DNA of 64,000 nt from UBA965 sp040396955 (GTDB taxonomy: Bacteria; Chloroflexota; Chloroflexia; Chloroflexales; Roseiflexaceae). The position numbers and the translations under genes were made by a program. The stretch's first letter is position 1. Each line of letters starts with the position of its first letter. Below are positions 26,094-35,042 of this stretch, in pieces. The DNA is taken from assembly GCA_040396955.1 (NCBI GenBank), contig JBBAWX010000010.1, positions 1-64,000 of the forward strand, given 5' to 3'. The notes under the pieces are model-generated. The model made no database searches and was not told the origin of the DNA. It worked only from the letters and a program-made list of their open reading frames with translations.

Positions 26094-27700
26094 TGTTGTG
26101 GACACGAAGACGACTGCAAATTGCGGTCACATTGGCTGGAGCGGGTACGTTGGCAGTCGAAATGGTTGCCCCGCGCCTGCTTGCTCCGGCCTTTGGGACG
26201 TCACAACCCATCTGGGCGGCCGTCATCGGTATGACGTTGCTCTACTTGGCGGTGGGCTATCACCTTGGTGGGCGCTGGGCCGATCGCTGGGCGACGACGC
26301 ATCCTCAGATGATGGCACAACTCATCCTATATGCTGGTCTGGCCACCGCCATCATTGCTCCCATTGCCCCGCCAATCATTTCAGTGGCGCGGGTGGCGTT
26401 GCAAACGCTGGCGGTGGCTGGGTTTTTGGGGGCATTGCTCTTGTCGTTGGTGCTGTTTGCGGCCCCAGTCATCTTGCTGGCAGCCGTAGCGCCGTTTGCC
26501 AGTCGCATTGCATTGTCAAACACTCCCACGGCTGATATCGGCTCTGTGCTGGGCCGCTTATCGGCATTGGCCACCGTCGGGTCGTTAGCCGGCACCTTTG
26601 CGACGGCACTCTGGCTCATCCCGCAGTTCGGGTCAACGATGAGTTTGCTCCTCATCGCCGCAGGCCTGGTACTGTTGGCCACCTGGCTTGCGCAGCGCTG
26701 GAAGTGGGCACTGTGGTTGCTTGTGGTGGGTGCGCTGTTGTTGTGGCGCTTGATGGCTGGGCCACCGGCATTGGCCGCTGGATGCGTCGATTGTACGGTC
26801 ATCACCACCCAAGAAACTGCCAATAACACCATTCAGGTGGCACAACGCACCCATGCCACCTATGGTCCACAAACACTCCTGTTGCTCAACGAAGGACTCG
26901 CTGTTCATTCGTTGTACAATCAGCGCTACGCCCAAAGTGGCGACGCACGTGATCTACTTACCGGCGGCGGCCCCTGGGATTACTTCGCGGTCGCGCCGTT
27001 TTTGGTGGCGGACCGCGAGGCGGCACAGGTGCGGCGTATGGCGCTCATCGGGGCTGCCGCTGGCACTGCCGCCGATCAGTTTTTGGCTATCTATGGCGCT
27101 ACAGCCCAGGTCGATGCTGTCGAAATCGACGGCGGGATTGTCGACATCGCACGCACGTATTTCGCCATGCGTGATGCTAGCGTGCCCGGCGGCAATCCCA
27201 ATTATCACGTCCATGTGGCCGATGGCCGCACGTGGCTAGCTGCACAATCCGATCGCTACGACGTCATCGGGGTGGATGCCTATCATCAGCCCTACATCCC
27301 CTTTCATCTGACGACCGTGGAGTTCTTTCAGGTGGTGCGTGATCGCTTGACGCCGGACGGCGTGGTCGTCCTCAATGCGGGTCTCGGTGCCGACGGCGAC
27401 ATCCGCTTAGCACAGGCCTTGGCCACCACCATGCAAGAGGTCTTCCCGAGCGTCTTTGTGCTCGAAACCCAGTCCTACGGGAACTGGATGCTAGTGGCAT
27501 CGATGGCGTCACTCGACAACGGCGCGGCCAATTTTGCCGCCAACTATCAACGCATCACCCAACCCGCGTTGCGCACCGTCATGGCGGATGTGCAGGGTTT
27601 CCCGTTCCTTTTGAGTGATCGCGGCTCCGTTGTTCTCTACGATGATCACGCACCGGTAGAGCGCTTGGTTGACGAGATGATTATCAGCGCCATCCGCTAG
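26093..27700 (+). CDS. Membrane-fused spermidine synthase-like protein
   Basis: A 535-aa protein. The N-terminal ~230 residues form about seven hydrophobic helices, beginning LAGAGTLAVEMVAPRLLAPAFGTSQPIWAA. The C-terminal part is a spermidine-synthase Rossmann domain with MALIGAAAGTAADQF, VDAVEIDGGIVDIARTYF and VADGRTWLAAQSDRYDVIGVDAYHQP. Such fused proteins may transfer aminopropyl or other groups at the membrane; the substrate is unproven. It overlaps yggT and precedes an AEC transporter gene. Confidence 0.82.
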   Translation: MLWTRRRLQIAVTLAGAGTLAVEMVAPRLLAPAFGTSQPIWAAVIGMTLLYLAVGYHLGGRWADRWATTHPQMMAQLILYAGLATAIIAPIAPPIISVARVALQTLAVAGFLGALLLSLVLFAAPVILLAAVAPFASRIALSNTPTADIGSVLGRLSALATVGSLAGTFATALWLIPQFGSTMSLLLIAAGLVLLATWLAQRWKWALWLLVVGALLLWRLMAGPPALAAGCVDCTVITTQETANNTIQVAQRTHATYGPQTLLLLNEGLAVHSLYNQRYAQSGDARDLLTGGGPWDYFAVAPFLVADREAAQVRRMALIGAAAGTAADQFLAIYGATAQVDAVEIDGGIVDIARTYFAMRDASVPGGNPNYHVHVADGRTWLAAQSDRYDVIGVDAYHQPYIPFHLTTVEFFQVVRDRLTPDGVVVLNAGLGADGDIRLAQALATTMQEVFPSVFVLETQSYGNWMLVASMASLDNGAANFAANYQRITQPALRTVMADVQGFPFLLSDRGSVVLYDDHAPVERLVDEMIISAIR

Positions 27701-27729
27701 CACTTCCACACAGAAACAGAGAAATCTCC

Positions 27730-28650
27730 ATGCTTGTTCGGGCTTTTATCGAGGTACTGTTACCGATTGTGGTTGTTGTCAGCATTGGCTTCCTCCTCAA
27801 ACGTTTTCTTCCCATTGATACTCGCTCGCTCAACCGCATGAGCATGTATGCGCTGAGTCCAGCGCTGATTTTTATCACCATCATCAAAATCCAAATCCCT
27901 GGCACTGAGGTGTTCCGGATTTCTCTGACCTCGGTCATCGTCTGTTTGGCTGTCGGATTACTGGCCTTTATCGTCGCTCGGTGGCGGCGCTACGACGCCA
28001 GCACCACGTCGGCGTTGCTGTTGGTGACCATGTTCATGAATTCGGGCAATTACGGCCTGCCGACGGCTCGTTTTGCCTTCGGTGATGCCGGTTTTGAGCG
28101 CGCACTGCTGTACTTTATCGCCCAAGCCATCATGGCACAAACGCTTACCATTGCCATTGCTCAGGCTGGTCATAGCAACTGGCGCAGTGGCTTGCGTCAG
28201 GTGTGGCGCATGCCGCCCATTTATGCGGTGCTCGTTGGGCTCGGATTGCGTTGGCTCGGGATTGGCATTGATACACCAAATGTGATTGGTGCCTTGTTGA
28301 AAGGCATCGATTTGATGTCGCAAGCCACGCTGCCCCTCTTGTTGATGCTCCTCGGCATGCAGCTTGCCCAAGAGACGGCCATCGACGATTATGCGTTGAC
28401 CGGCTGGGGAGTGGCACTGCGCTTGCTGGCTTCCCCTGCCATTGCCTGGCTGGTTGCCACCGTGCTCCAACTCGACGCCCTCGCCACCAAGGTGGTCATC
28501 ATTCAAGCAAGTATGCCCACTGCCGTCAACATGGTGCTCTACTCACTTGAATTCAATGCCCGACCGCGGTTCGTGGCTGGTGCCGTGGTGGTGAGTACGG
28601 TGCTCAGTCTCGTGACCCTGACCATCCTGCTTACCATCATGGGCATTTAA
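27730..28650 (+). CDS. AEC-family transporter
   Basis: A 306-aa integral membrane protein with about ten hydrophobic segments. NRMSMYALSPALIF and TMFMNSGNYGLPTARFAFGD are hallmarks of the auxin efflux carrier (AEC) family. PLLLMLLGMQLA lies in the second half. These carriers move small organic acids or malonate-like anions across the cytoplasmic membrane. It starts 29 bp after the spermidine-synthase-like gene and ends at a terminator. The substrate is not evident. Confidence 0.87.
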   Translation: MLVRAFIEVLLPIVVVVSIGFLLKRFLPIDTRSLNRMSMYALSPALIFITIIKIQIPGTEVFRISLTSVIVCLAVGLLAFIVARWRRYDASTTSALLLVTMFMNSGNYGLPTARFAFGDAGFERALLYFIAQAIMAQTLTIAIAQAGHSNWRSGLRQVWRMPPIYAVLVGLGLRWLGIGIDTPNVIGALLKGIDLMSQATLPLLLMLLGMQLAQETAIDDYALTGWGVALRLLASPAIAWLVATVLQLDALATKVVIIQASMPTAVNMVLYSLEFNARPRFVAGAVVVSTVLSLVTLTILLTIMGI

Positions 28651-28664
28651 TCGCGCTGAAAATT

Positions 28665-28693
28665 CTCCCCCATCGGCAGCGCCGATGGGGGAG
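28665..28693 (+). terminator. Terminator hairpin between convergent genes
   Basis: CTCCCCCATCGGC and GCCGATGGGGGAG form a 13-bp perfect stem with a 3-nt AGC loop. Only short T stretches follow. Confidence 0.75.
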
Positions 28694-28718
28694 TTGTGTG
28701 AGGACATGGGGCTACGAG

Positions 28719-30467
28719 TTAACGCATTTCTGCCCACAGATCACGCATCAGTGCCTGTTCGCTGAGCAGTGCCTCTAGTTTGCCGATGGCTGTGACGCGA
28801 CCGTTTGCAAGTAACACGATTTGGTCGGCCTGCTGGAGCAAAAATCGACGGTGGCTGGTCGTCACGATGGCGCCACGATGAGTGCGTCGGATGGCCTGCC
28901 AGAGCGCTGCCTCGGTGTGACTATCCACAGCGCTCGTGACATCGTCAAGTACCCACAGTTGGGCTTGTTGGAGAAGCAGGCGTGCAAATGCGACTCGTTG
29001 GCGTTGCCCCCCCGACAAGCGCACCCCGCGTGGCCCAACGACCGTGTCGAGCCCCTGTGGGAGCTGGGCAATGTCGCTGTCGAGTTGGGCGAGCGCCACC
29101 GCATGCGTCAATTCTGCATCGCTGATCACCCGCCCGAGTGTGATGTTGGTGCGCAGGGTGTCGCTCAGCAAAAACGGCACTTGTGTGGTCGCCATGACCG
29201 CTGGTGCGCCGAGTTGGGCAATGCGCTCGCCGTTCCATAGAATGCTCCCCTGTTGGGGTGGCAACAGGCCGGCGATGAGATTGAGCAACGTGCTTCGTCC
29301 ACTGCCCGTGGCGCCCACGATGACCGTCACACTCCCAGCCGGAATGTGCAACGAGACGTCGCGAATCCCGTGTTGTTGCTCGTCGTGCGTGTATTGAACT
29401 TGGTGCAGGGTGAGTGACTGCAGGGGTGGTAATTCCACGGGCGCAAATACTGGGGTGTCGGGTGATGCTGGATGCCACCAGCGGCGGTGTTCGATGAGCG
29501 TCGCCGCATGCTCCGGGGCAAATGCGCGTAAGCGGTCGATGGAGACCCGTTGTTGCGCATAATCGCCGATGAACGTGGCAATGACGTTGGGCCACCAGCC
29601 AATCACGCCAATGCCACTCAGCAACAACAGCAAATCACCGACTCCCCATTCCCCCCGGGCAATGGCCTGACTGCCGTACCAGAGCACGACACCACCGGTG
29701 GCCGCCATCCCCACATCGACGGCCATTGCCAATGCTCCGTGCAAGGCGATGCCCCGTACGTTGATGCGCCGACGCTCGGTGCCCAAGGCATGTAGACGCT
29801 GGAGGGCATAGGGCACACTTGCCGTGAGTTTGAGGGTCTGTGCCGCCGCAATAATGCTCCCGAGTTGGCTACTGTAGCGGTCGTCAATGGCGCCTGCCGC
29901 ATACCGGTAGCGGAGATACCAGCTCCAAAGCAAACGGGCGACGATACCCAATAGTACGAGTGGAATAGCCACCGTGATGCTCAGTCGTGTGTCGATGTGG
30001 TACATCAGTGCAAATGCAACCCCAGCGGCCAATGACGTGCCGATGACTTCGGGGATCCAGAGCGGGAAGTCGGCTACTTCGTCGACATCGTCACGGAGGC
30101 GGTTAATCGCCTCGAGTGCCGAGACCGGCAACGGTACTGCACCAGGTCGACGTAATGTGGCGATCAACGCATTGGCCTGGAGTGCACCGATAACCCGATA
30201 GCGAAAGGTGACATCGCTCCACGCCACCAGTAGTGTGGCTACCAATTTGACGCCCATGACGCCCACATACCCGAGCATGACCCACCAGATACTCTGCCAA
30301 CTCGTGGCCAGACCCAGCAGGTTGAAGATTCGTTGCTCAATCAGCATGAGTGCTACCGGGGCCACCAAAATGCTGATTTGGGCGATGTTGTAGAGGAGAA
30401 AAACCCGGGGCGACATGCCAATCATGCGCCGCGTAAACGTTGGTGTGGTGAGTGTCATCGATGTCAT
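28719..30467 (-). CDS. ABC exporter half-transporter with degenerate Walker A/B
   Basis: A 582-aa half-transporter with about six membrane helices (about 20-310) and a nucleotide-binding domain (about 350-582). Walker A reads GATGSGRST, with Arg391 in place of the invariant Lys. Walker B ends LDD (Asp508-Asp509), so the usual catalytic Glu is Asp. The signature LSGGQ (484-488) and H-loop His539 are intact. Its ATG overlaps the stop of the partner gene (ATGA). In a heterodimer its intact signature faces the partner's good Walker motifs. The substrate is unknown. Confidence 0.9.
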   Translation of the reverse strand: MTSMTLTTPTFTRRMIGMSPRVFLLYNIAQISILVAPVALMLIEQRIFNLLGLATSWQSIWWVMLGYVGVMGVKLVATLLVAWSDVTFRYRVIGALQANALIATLRRPGAVPLPVSALEAINRLRDDVDEVADFPLWIPEVIGTSLAAGVAFALMYHIDTRLSITVAIPLVLLGIVARLLWSWYLRYRYAAGAIDDRYSSQLGSIIAAAQTLKLTASVPYALQRLHALGTERRRINVRGIALHGALAMAVDVGMAATGGVVLWYGSQAIARGEWGVGDLLLLLSGIGVIGWWPNVIATFIGDYAQQRVSIDRLRAFAPEHAATLIEHRRWWHPASPDTPVFAPVELPPLQSLTLHQVQYTHDEQQHGIRDVSLHIPAGSVTVIVGATGSGRSTLLNLIAGLLPPQQGSILWNGERIAQLGAPAVMATTQVPFLLSDTLRTNITLGRVISDAELTHAVALAQLDSDIAQLPQGLDTVVGPRGVRLSGGQRQRVAFARLLLQQAQLWVLDDVTSAVDSHTEAALWQAIRRTHRGAIVTTSHRRFLLQQADQIVLLANGRVTAIGKLEALLSEQALMRDLWAEMR

Positions 30468-32197
30468 GCCTCCGCCGTCTGTTGGGCGATCAACTGTCCG
30501 TATGCACTATTGCCCTGCGCCACCAAGGCGGCGGGCGTGTCGTATTCGGCCACCTCACCATCACGGATGACCAAAATACGCTCGGCCTGCGCAATAGTAC
30601 TGAGGCGATGTGCAATGGTCATAGTGCTCCGGCCGTGTCCGAGTACCCCGAGGGCGCGATTGATACGTTGCTCGTTGATGGGGTCGACATGCGCACTCGC
30701 CTCGTCCAAGATGATGAGCAACGGATTGCGTAGTTGCAACCGCACAAAAGCGATGAGTTGCTCTTCTCCGGGCGACAAACTTCGTTCACCATCGCCGAGC
30801 GGTGTGTCCAGTCCATCACGGAAGCCGGCCAACCAATCGCTGAGTTGCAAATCTGCCACGGTGCGTATGATGTCGTCGTCGCTGTAGTGGTCAGCAAAGC
30901 AGGTCATGTTGTCACGCAGTGATGCATTGAACATCTCTACTTCTTGACTGATGACCCCCACCCAGCGGCGTAGCTGGGCAGGTGGAATACTCGTTATTGG
31001 TGTGTCGTTATACAAAATCTGTCCCGTTGTACTGCTTTCGAGTCCGCTGATCAGCCGGGCCAACGTGCTTTTGCCACTGCCCGTGCGCCCGAGTACTGCC
31101 ACATGGGTGCCCGCCGGAATAGTGAGCGTGATGCCACGAATAACCCAATCAGCGCTACTCGGGTAGCGGTACCACACGTTGTTGAGGTGAATACTGAGTT
31201 GGGTTGGCTCCGCTACTGCTGTGTGCGCAGGCTCAAGGGGTATTGCCAATAGATCGTCGATGCGCCGCAATGCGCCAATCGCTTGTTGTAGGGCCTGGAC
31301 CTCACCACGGAGATGCTCAATGGGGTTCCCCAACAACGCGACATACCCCAGCACTGCGACTGCCTCACCAATGGTGCCTTGCGCAGTCAACACCCGCCAA
31401 CTCCCAATTGCCAATGCCAGTACCCAGCCAGCGATAGTGACCAGTCCCGATACCACCGTGGCCCGTTCATTGCGCATGCGCGCATGCCGATTGGTCTGCA
31501 ACAGCGCCATCATTCGTGGCACAAGTCGTTGCGCCAAAAAACCGGCGGCCCCGACGGCTTTGATGTCGGTCACACTGGCGAAATTTTCTTCAACGCCGTC
31601 GTACAGTGCCGCATCAGCGATGCGTTCTTGTTCCCAGTCGTCGGCATTATCACGTTGCGACCAGATGACCAGGGCGCCTCCCACTGCCACATAGCCCAGC
31701 AACGCCACACAAATCCACGGATTGATGAGCCAGGTGCTGTAACTGATGCCAATGAGCAACATGCCAATACGCGCCACATTGCCACTGCTTGTGCCGAGGA
31801 GCCCCTGGAGTTGTCCCGGGTCGGCATCGATGCGTTCGCTCAGCTCGCCAATACCGTGGGTGCGAAAAAACTCCAACGGGCGCGCCATGATGTGCTCGCC
31901 GACTGCGTCGCGTAGCGCATTGGTGGCGCTCCATGCATTCCAATAGGCCACAATCTGCCCGAGCCACCCCAACACGGGGATGGCTACGGCAATCCCCACA
32001 TACCCCCACACCATGCCCGGGACGGCGCCCTGGCCCATGTGCGTATCACCGCCGAGTGCGCCGTCGATAATCTGGCGTACAAGTGCCGGTAGCGTCGTGC
32101 GCAACGTGGCCTCAACAAGTGCGAGCACCACCACCACTCCGAGCCAGCCACTGTGATAAAACGCGATGCGGACACTTTTCGATGCAAAAAAAGACAT
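30464..32197 (-). CDS. ABC exporter half-transporter with degenerate signature
   Basis: A 577-aa half-transporter. The membrane domain covers roughly 10-300. The nucleotide-binding domain has a normal Walker A GRTGSGKST (370-378), normal Walker B with catalytic Glu (LDE, 498-499) and switch His530. The signature motif is LSPGE (474-478) instead of LSGGQ. It is thus the mirror image of its partner, and the pair would form one consensus and one degenerate ATP site. AGGAG lies upstream of the ATG. The short ORF at 32321-32380 precedes it by 123 bp. Confidence 0.9.
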   Translation of the reverse strand: MSFFASKSVRIAFYHSGWLGVVVVLALVEATLRTTLPALVRQIIDGALGGDTHMGQGAVPGMVWGYVGIAVAIPVLGWLGQIVAYWNAWSATNALRDAVGEHIMARPLEFFRTHGIGELSERIDADPGQLQGLLGTSSGNVARIGMLLIGISYSTWLINPWICVALLGYVAVGGALVIWSQRDNADDWEQERIADAALYDGVEENFASVTDIKAVGAAGFLAQRLVPRMMALLQTNRHARMRNERATVVSGLVTIAGWVLALAIGSWRVLTAQGTIGEAVAVLGYVALLGNPIEHLRGEVQALQQAIGALRRIDDLLAIPLEPAHTAVAEPTQLSIHLNNVWYRYPSSADWVIRGITLTIPAGTHVAVLGRTGSGKSTLARLISGLESSTTGQILYNDTPITSIPPAQLRRWVGVISQEVEMFNASLRDNMTCFADHYSDDDIIRTVADLQLSDWLAGFRDGLDTPLGDGERSLSPGEEQLIAFVRLQLRNPLLIILDEASAHVDPINEQRINRALGVLGHGRSTMTIAHRLSTIAQAERILVIRDGEVAEYDTPAALVAQGNSAYGQLIAQQTAEA

Positions 32198-32246
32198 ACA
32201 AATACACTCCTACGTGCATACCATGATACAGAGGATAATACTCTAC

Positions 32247-32270
32247 CCGGTCAATGGCCACATTGACTGG
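32247..32270 (-). other. Hairpin between short ORF and exporter genes
   Basis: On the minus strand CCAGTCAATG and CATTGACCGG form a 10-bp stem with one A-C mismatch and a 4-nt loop. No U-run follows, so it is not a simple terminator. It could be an anti-terminator, pausing or RNA-processing element. Confidence 0.45.
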
Positions 32271-32320
32271 CGTGGAGTGTGCTTGGTTGTCAGTTGTACA
32301 AAAAGAAGAAAAGCAGTGTG

Positions 32321-32380
32321 TTAGCCGACGACCTCACGTAGTGCCACGTCAACAATGTGGAAAAATTTCATGCGTGACAT
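32321..32380 (-). CDS. 19-residue peptide ORF before the ABC exporter
   Basis: A short ORF encoding MSRMKFFHIVDVALREVVG. AAAGGAG lies exactly 7 nt upstream of the ATG, the best Shine-Dalgarno in the neighbourhood, and a -10 TATAAT lies 38 nt upstream. A U-rich stretch (CUUUUCUUCUUUUU in RNA, 32297-32315 region) follows the stop. It may be a leader peptide controlling the downstream exporter, as bmrB does for bmrCD in Bacillus, or an exported peptide in its own right. The product is hydrophobic and basic with a C-terminal Gly. Coding status is inferred from the signals only. Confidence 0.6.
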   Translation of the reverse strand: MSRMKFFHIVDVALREVVG

Positions 32381-32417
32381 GTCGGTGCTCCTTTGTGATT
32401 TCCAGAAAAACAGCGTC

Positions 32418-32446
32418 ATTATAGCCGATTCGGCTATTTTTGGCGA
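32418..32446 (-). promoter_or_regulatory. Promoter of the short ORF / exporter cassette
   Basis: TATAAT (32418-32423) lies 17 bp from TCGCCA (32441-32446, 4 of 6 matches). The predicted start near 32411 gives a ~30-nt leader before the short ORF. Confidence 0.6.
32421..32437. promoter_or_regulatory. Perfect palindrome overlapping the -10 box
   Basis: ATAGCCGA-T-TCGGCTAT has 8-bp perfect arms. It overlaps three bases of the -10 TATAAT and the xseB stop codon. Its position fits a repressor or activator operator. T5 on the plus strand follows it, but no plus-strand gene ends here. Confidence 0.55.
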
Positions 32447-32622
32447 ATATCCTGGATGGTGAGTTCGGCTTGTGTCAACAGCTGGCGACATGCGTCGCTC
32501 AAGTGCGTGCCGCGTTCGTAGAGCTGCAACGCCTCGGCCAAATTTGGGTTGCTTTGTTCGAGTTTACTAATGATTTCTTCGATTTCACGGAGCATGTGCT
32601 CAAGGGTGGCGGACTCACTCAT
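32434..32622 (-). CDS. xseB: Exodeoxyribonuclease VII small subunit
   Basis: A 62-aa helical protein with LEHMLREIEEIISKLEQSNPNLAEALQLYERG, the XseB signature. It binds the large subunit XseA. Its ATG overlaps the xseA stop (ATGA), and its own stop codon lies in the palindrome of the downstream promoter. Confidence 0.94.
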   Translation of the reverse strand: MSESATLEHMLREIEEIISKLEQSNPNLAEALQLYERGTHLSDACRQLLTQAELTIQDIRQK

Positions 32623-33800
32623 GATGTTGTTCCTTCTGATGAAACCTGCACCGTGCCGTCGTGGAATTGCAGGGTCAGGCGTTGTGGATGCACCCCAATT
32701 GCGTGGGCACTGCGCACCACCTGGTTGTCGGCGTCACGCACCACCACATACCCGCGTTGGAGCACGTGTTGTGGTGCCAACGCCTGTAGACTCCCGTCCA
32801 TGGCGATGAGCCGCCCGTGCAGGCGATCGATCTGTTGGCGTAGGTGTTGGTGCATTTTGAGGTCATAGAGCTCGACTTGTTGGCGGTAGTGTGCCAAACG
32901 GACAGTGGGAGCAGCTCGTTGTAGTCGATTGTGGAGCTCTTCGAGGTGCATGTCGAGTTGGGCACAGCGCACGGCTATCGCCAAGTCGAGGCTGCGTTGT
33001 CGAGCGGTCAAGGTCTCCAACAACTCTTGCTGGTCAGGCGTCACGTGTTTGGCAGCTGCAGTTGGTGTTGCCGCACGGTAATCGGCTACGAGGTCGGCCA
33101 AGGTCACATCTGGCTCATGGCCGATTCCCGTTACGATGGGCACGGGGGCCCGCAAGATGGCTTGTGCGACAAGCTCACTGTTGAAGCAGGCCAAGTCCTC
33201 GGCTGAGCCGCCGCCGCGTACCAGCAAAATCACATCGACCGACTCTTGGTAGAGCGCTTCGAGGGCATTCACGATCTCGGGTGGTGCCTGCTCCCCCTGT
33301 ACACTGCTATGCGATGCGACGAGTGCGACTACCGGGTACCGCTCGCGGATGGTGCGGGCGACATCATGAATGACCGCTCCCGTCGGAGACGTGACTACCC
33401 CAATGCGCCGTGGAAACCGCGGTATCGGGCGGTGTTTGGCCATCGGTTGGTAGAGTGCCACGAGACGCCGCAACTCTGCTTGTGCCAGACTCTCGCCGAT
33501 ATCTTGGATGTGCTCAATGATGAACTGCACCTCGCCCTTGGCCGTATAAAAATCAATGCGGCCGTACACATGTACGACCGCACCCACAGCGGGCGGCGTC
33601 AGCCGCTGGGCAGTAGTGCGCCAACAGGCCGATTTCAAGGTGAATTGCTCGTCGGCAAGTGTCACATACCAGTGCCCAGCCGTTGATTTCGTAAAACTTG
33701 AGACCGTCGCTTCTACCCACAATGACTCGTGAAAGGTGCCACGAATCACCTCTTGGATGAGTGTGCTTAGTTCACCAAGGGCGATGACTCGCCTATCCAT
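32619..33800 (-). CDS. xseA: Exodeoxyribonuclease VII large subunit
   Basis: A 393-aa protein (start ATG 33800; an alternative in-frame start at 33812 lies further inside accB). It has an N-terminal OB-fold (LWVEATVSSFTKSTAGHWYVTLAD) and a nuclease core with RIGVVTSPTGAVIHD, LLVRGGGSAEDLACFN and TGIGHEPDVTLADLVADYRAATPTAAA. A long coiled coil and a short C-terminal domain follow. It degrades single-stranded DNA in both directions as part of the XseA-XseB complex. It overlaps accB by 8 bp. Confidence 0.95.
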   Translation of the reverse strand: MDRRVIALGELSTLIQEVIRGTFHESLWVEATVSSFTKSTAGHWYVTLADEQFTLKSACWRTTAQRLTPPAVGAVVHVYGRIDFYTAKGEVQFIIEHIQDIGESLAQAELRRLVALYQPMAKHRPIPRFPRRIGVVTSPTGAVIHDVARTIRERYPVVALVASHSSVQGEQAPPEIVNALEALYQESVDVILLVRGGGSAEDLACFNSELVAQAILRAPVPIVTGIGHEPDVTLADLVADYRAATPTAAAKHVTPDQQELLETLTARQRSLDLAIAVRCAQLDMHLEELHNRLQRAAPTVRLAHYRQQVELYDLKMHQHLRQQIDRLHGRLIAMDGSLQALAPQHVLQRGYVVVRDADNQVVRSAHAIGVHPQRLTLQFHDGTVQVSSEGTTS

Positions 33801-34293
33801 TGCTCGGCTCAATAATCATCAGTGTCTGGCCGAATTCGACCGGTTCACCGTTCTTGACCAAAATCTTGACGACCCGTCCAGCCACATCCGATTCAATGGA
33901 ATTCATCATTTTCATGGCTTCGACGATACACACATGATCGCCCACTTTCACGCTATCCCCTTCGTTCACAAAGGGCGCATCTTTGGGCGATGGACTCGCA
34001 TAAAACGTCCCGACCATCGGAGACGTAATCACGTGTCCGCTGATGACCGGCTCACTCGCCGCCCCTGCTCCAGTAGCGGCTTCGGCTACGGCCTGGGGCA
34101 TCACTGCCATGTTGGGGAGCGTGTTTTGGATGAGGACCGGTGTTGGCTCGGCACTGCCGCGTTTGATGTGCACACGGGTCTCACCACGCTCGTAGGTCAG
34201 TTCGGTGATGTCGCTCTTGTTGATCAACTGCACGAGCTCACGGACTTCTTCGAATGTGATGGCGCTCGGTGCTGGTTGTGTATTGTTTGGCAT
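33793..34293 (-). CDS. accB: Biotin carboxyl carrier protein of acetyl-CoA carboxylase
   Basis: A 166-aa protein read from ATG 34293. An N-terminal ITFEEVRELVQLINKSDITELTYERGETRVHIKR segment and an Ala/Pro-rich linker precede the C-terminal biotinyl domain, which has VCIVEAMKMMNSIESDVAG with the biotinyl lysine in the EAMKM motif. It carries biotin in fatty-acid synthesis. A TATAAT box (34336-34341) lies ~43 bp before the ATG. No accC is present in the window. Confidence 0.94.
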   Translation of the reverse strand: MPNNTQPAPSAITFEEVRELVQLINKSDITELTYERGETRVHIKRGSAEPTPVLIQNTLPNMAVMPQAVAEAATGAGAASEPVISGHVITSPMVGTFYASPSPKDAPFVNEGDSVKVGDHVCIVEAMKMMNSIESDVAGRVVKILVKNGEPVEFGQTLMIIEPSNG

Positions 34294-34370
34294 ATGCTGT
34301 GTCGTACTCCACGTCGCAAAACTCATCTGCCCCGTATTATAGCACTCTCTGTCGTGTGTTCGCTGATGTG

Positions 34371-34799
34371 TCAACGTGCTTGACACAACCAATCGAGGGC
34401 GTGCACATATCCGCGCCAGCCCAGGCCGGCAATGTGTCCGGTGGCAATTGGCGCAATCACCGAATGATGCCTGAAGGCCTCACGTTTGTAGACGTTGGAG
34501 ATGTGCACCTCAATGATGGGCACACTCACGTTGCTGAGCGCGTCTCGGAGCGCATAGCTGTAGTGTGTAAACGCGCCCGGATTGATGATGATGCCGTTGA
34601 TGTGGTATTGGTGGGCCTGAATCGTGTCGATCAAGACTCCCTCGTGATTAGATTGCACACAGGTGAGTCGCGCTTGGTAGGGTTGAGCGGCTACCTGGAG
34701 GGCCGCTTCGATGTCGGCCAGGGTTGTAGCTCCATAGATTTCTGGCTCACGTGTGCCAAGCATGTTGAGATTGGGGCCATTCAAGACGAGGATGTGCAT
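34371..34799 (-). CDS. aroQ: 3-dehydroquinate dehydratase, type II
   Basis: A 142-aa enzyme of the shikimate pathway. LVLNGPNLNMLGTREPEIYG contains the catalytic Tyr and conserved Asn. NHEGVLIDTIQ, INPGAFTHYSYALRDAL and VEVHISNVYKRE-like VHISNVYKREAFRHHS complete the type II pattern. It dehydrates 3-dehydroquinate and normally forms a dodecamer. It precedes accB by ~77 bp and diverges from dnaK. Confidence 0.95.
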   Translation of the reverse strand: MHILVLNGPNLNMLGTREPEIYGATTLADIEAALQVAAQPYQARLTCVQSNHEGVLIDTIQAHQYHINGIIINPGAFTHYSYALRDALSNVSVPIIEVHISNVYKREAFRHHSVIAPIATGHIAGLGWRGYVHALDWLCQAR

Positions 34800-34902
34800 G
34801 GTCTGCTCCTACAAACGGACATGGTTGTTGCTGAAATTGTACGCCAAAATGAGAGATACGGTGTATGCAGACTACTCATACAGATTTCTAACGCAGCACC
34901 TA

Positions 34903-34930
34903 TTGCAGTCGTGGTGCAACCGGCTACAAT
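34903..34930 (+). promoter_or_regulatory. Promoter of dnaK
   Basis: TTGCAG (34903-34908) and TACAAT (34925-34930) are spaced by 16 bp. About 105 nt of leader follow. No CIRCE inverted repeat was found. Confidence 0.55.
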
Positions 34931-35042
34931 GAAATAAACAATCATCGCATGCAAGACCGCATCATCAGGGTGTGGTGCGAGCGCAGAGCGACCAAGCACA
35001 GTTTGCGATGCAACGTCAAACAAGAAGGGATATGAACCAATT

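Noticed and set aside
32247..32270. Classical terminator between the short ORF and the exporter
   Set aside because: The stem is present but there is no U-run after it. It was kept only as a hairpin.
34949..35035. A 28-codon upstream ORF before dnaK
   Set aside because: It ends 7 bp before the dnaK start but has no Shine-Dalgarno, and its codon content looks random.
34800..35042. CIRCE-type heat-shock element before dnaK
   Set aside because: No TTAGCACTC-N9-GAGTGCTAA inverted repeat was found in the intergenic region.
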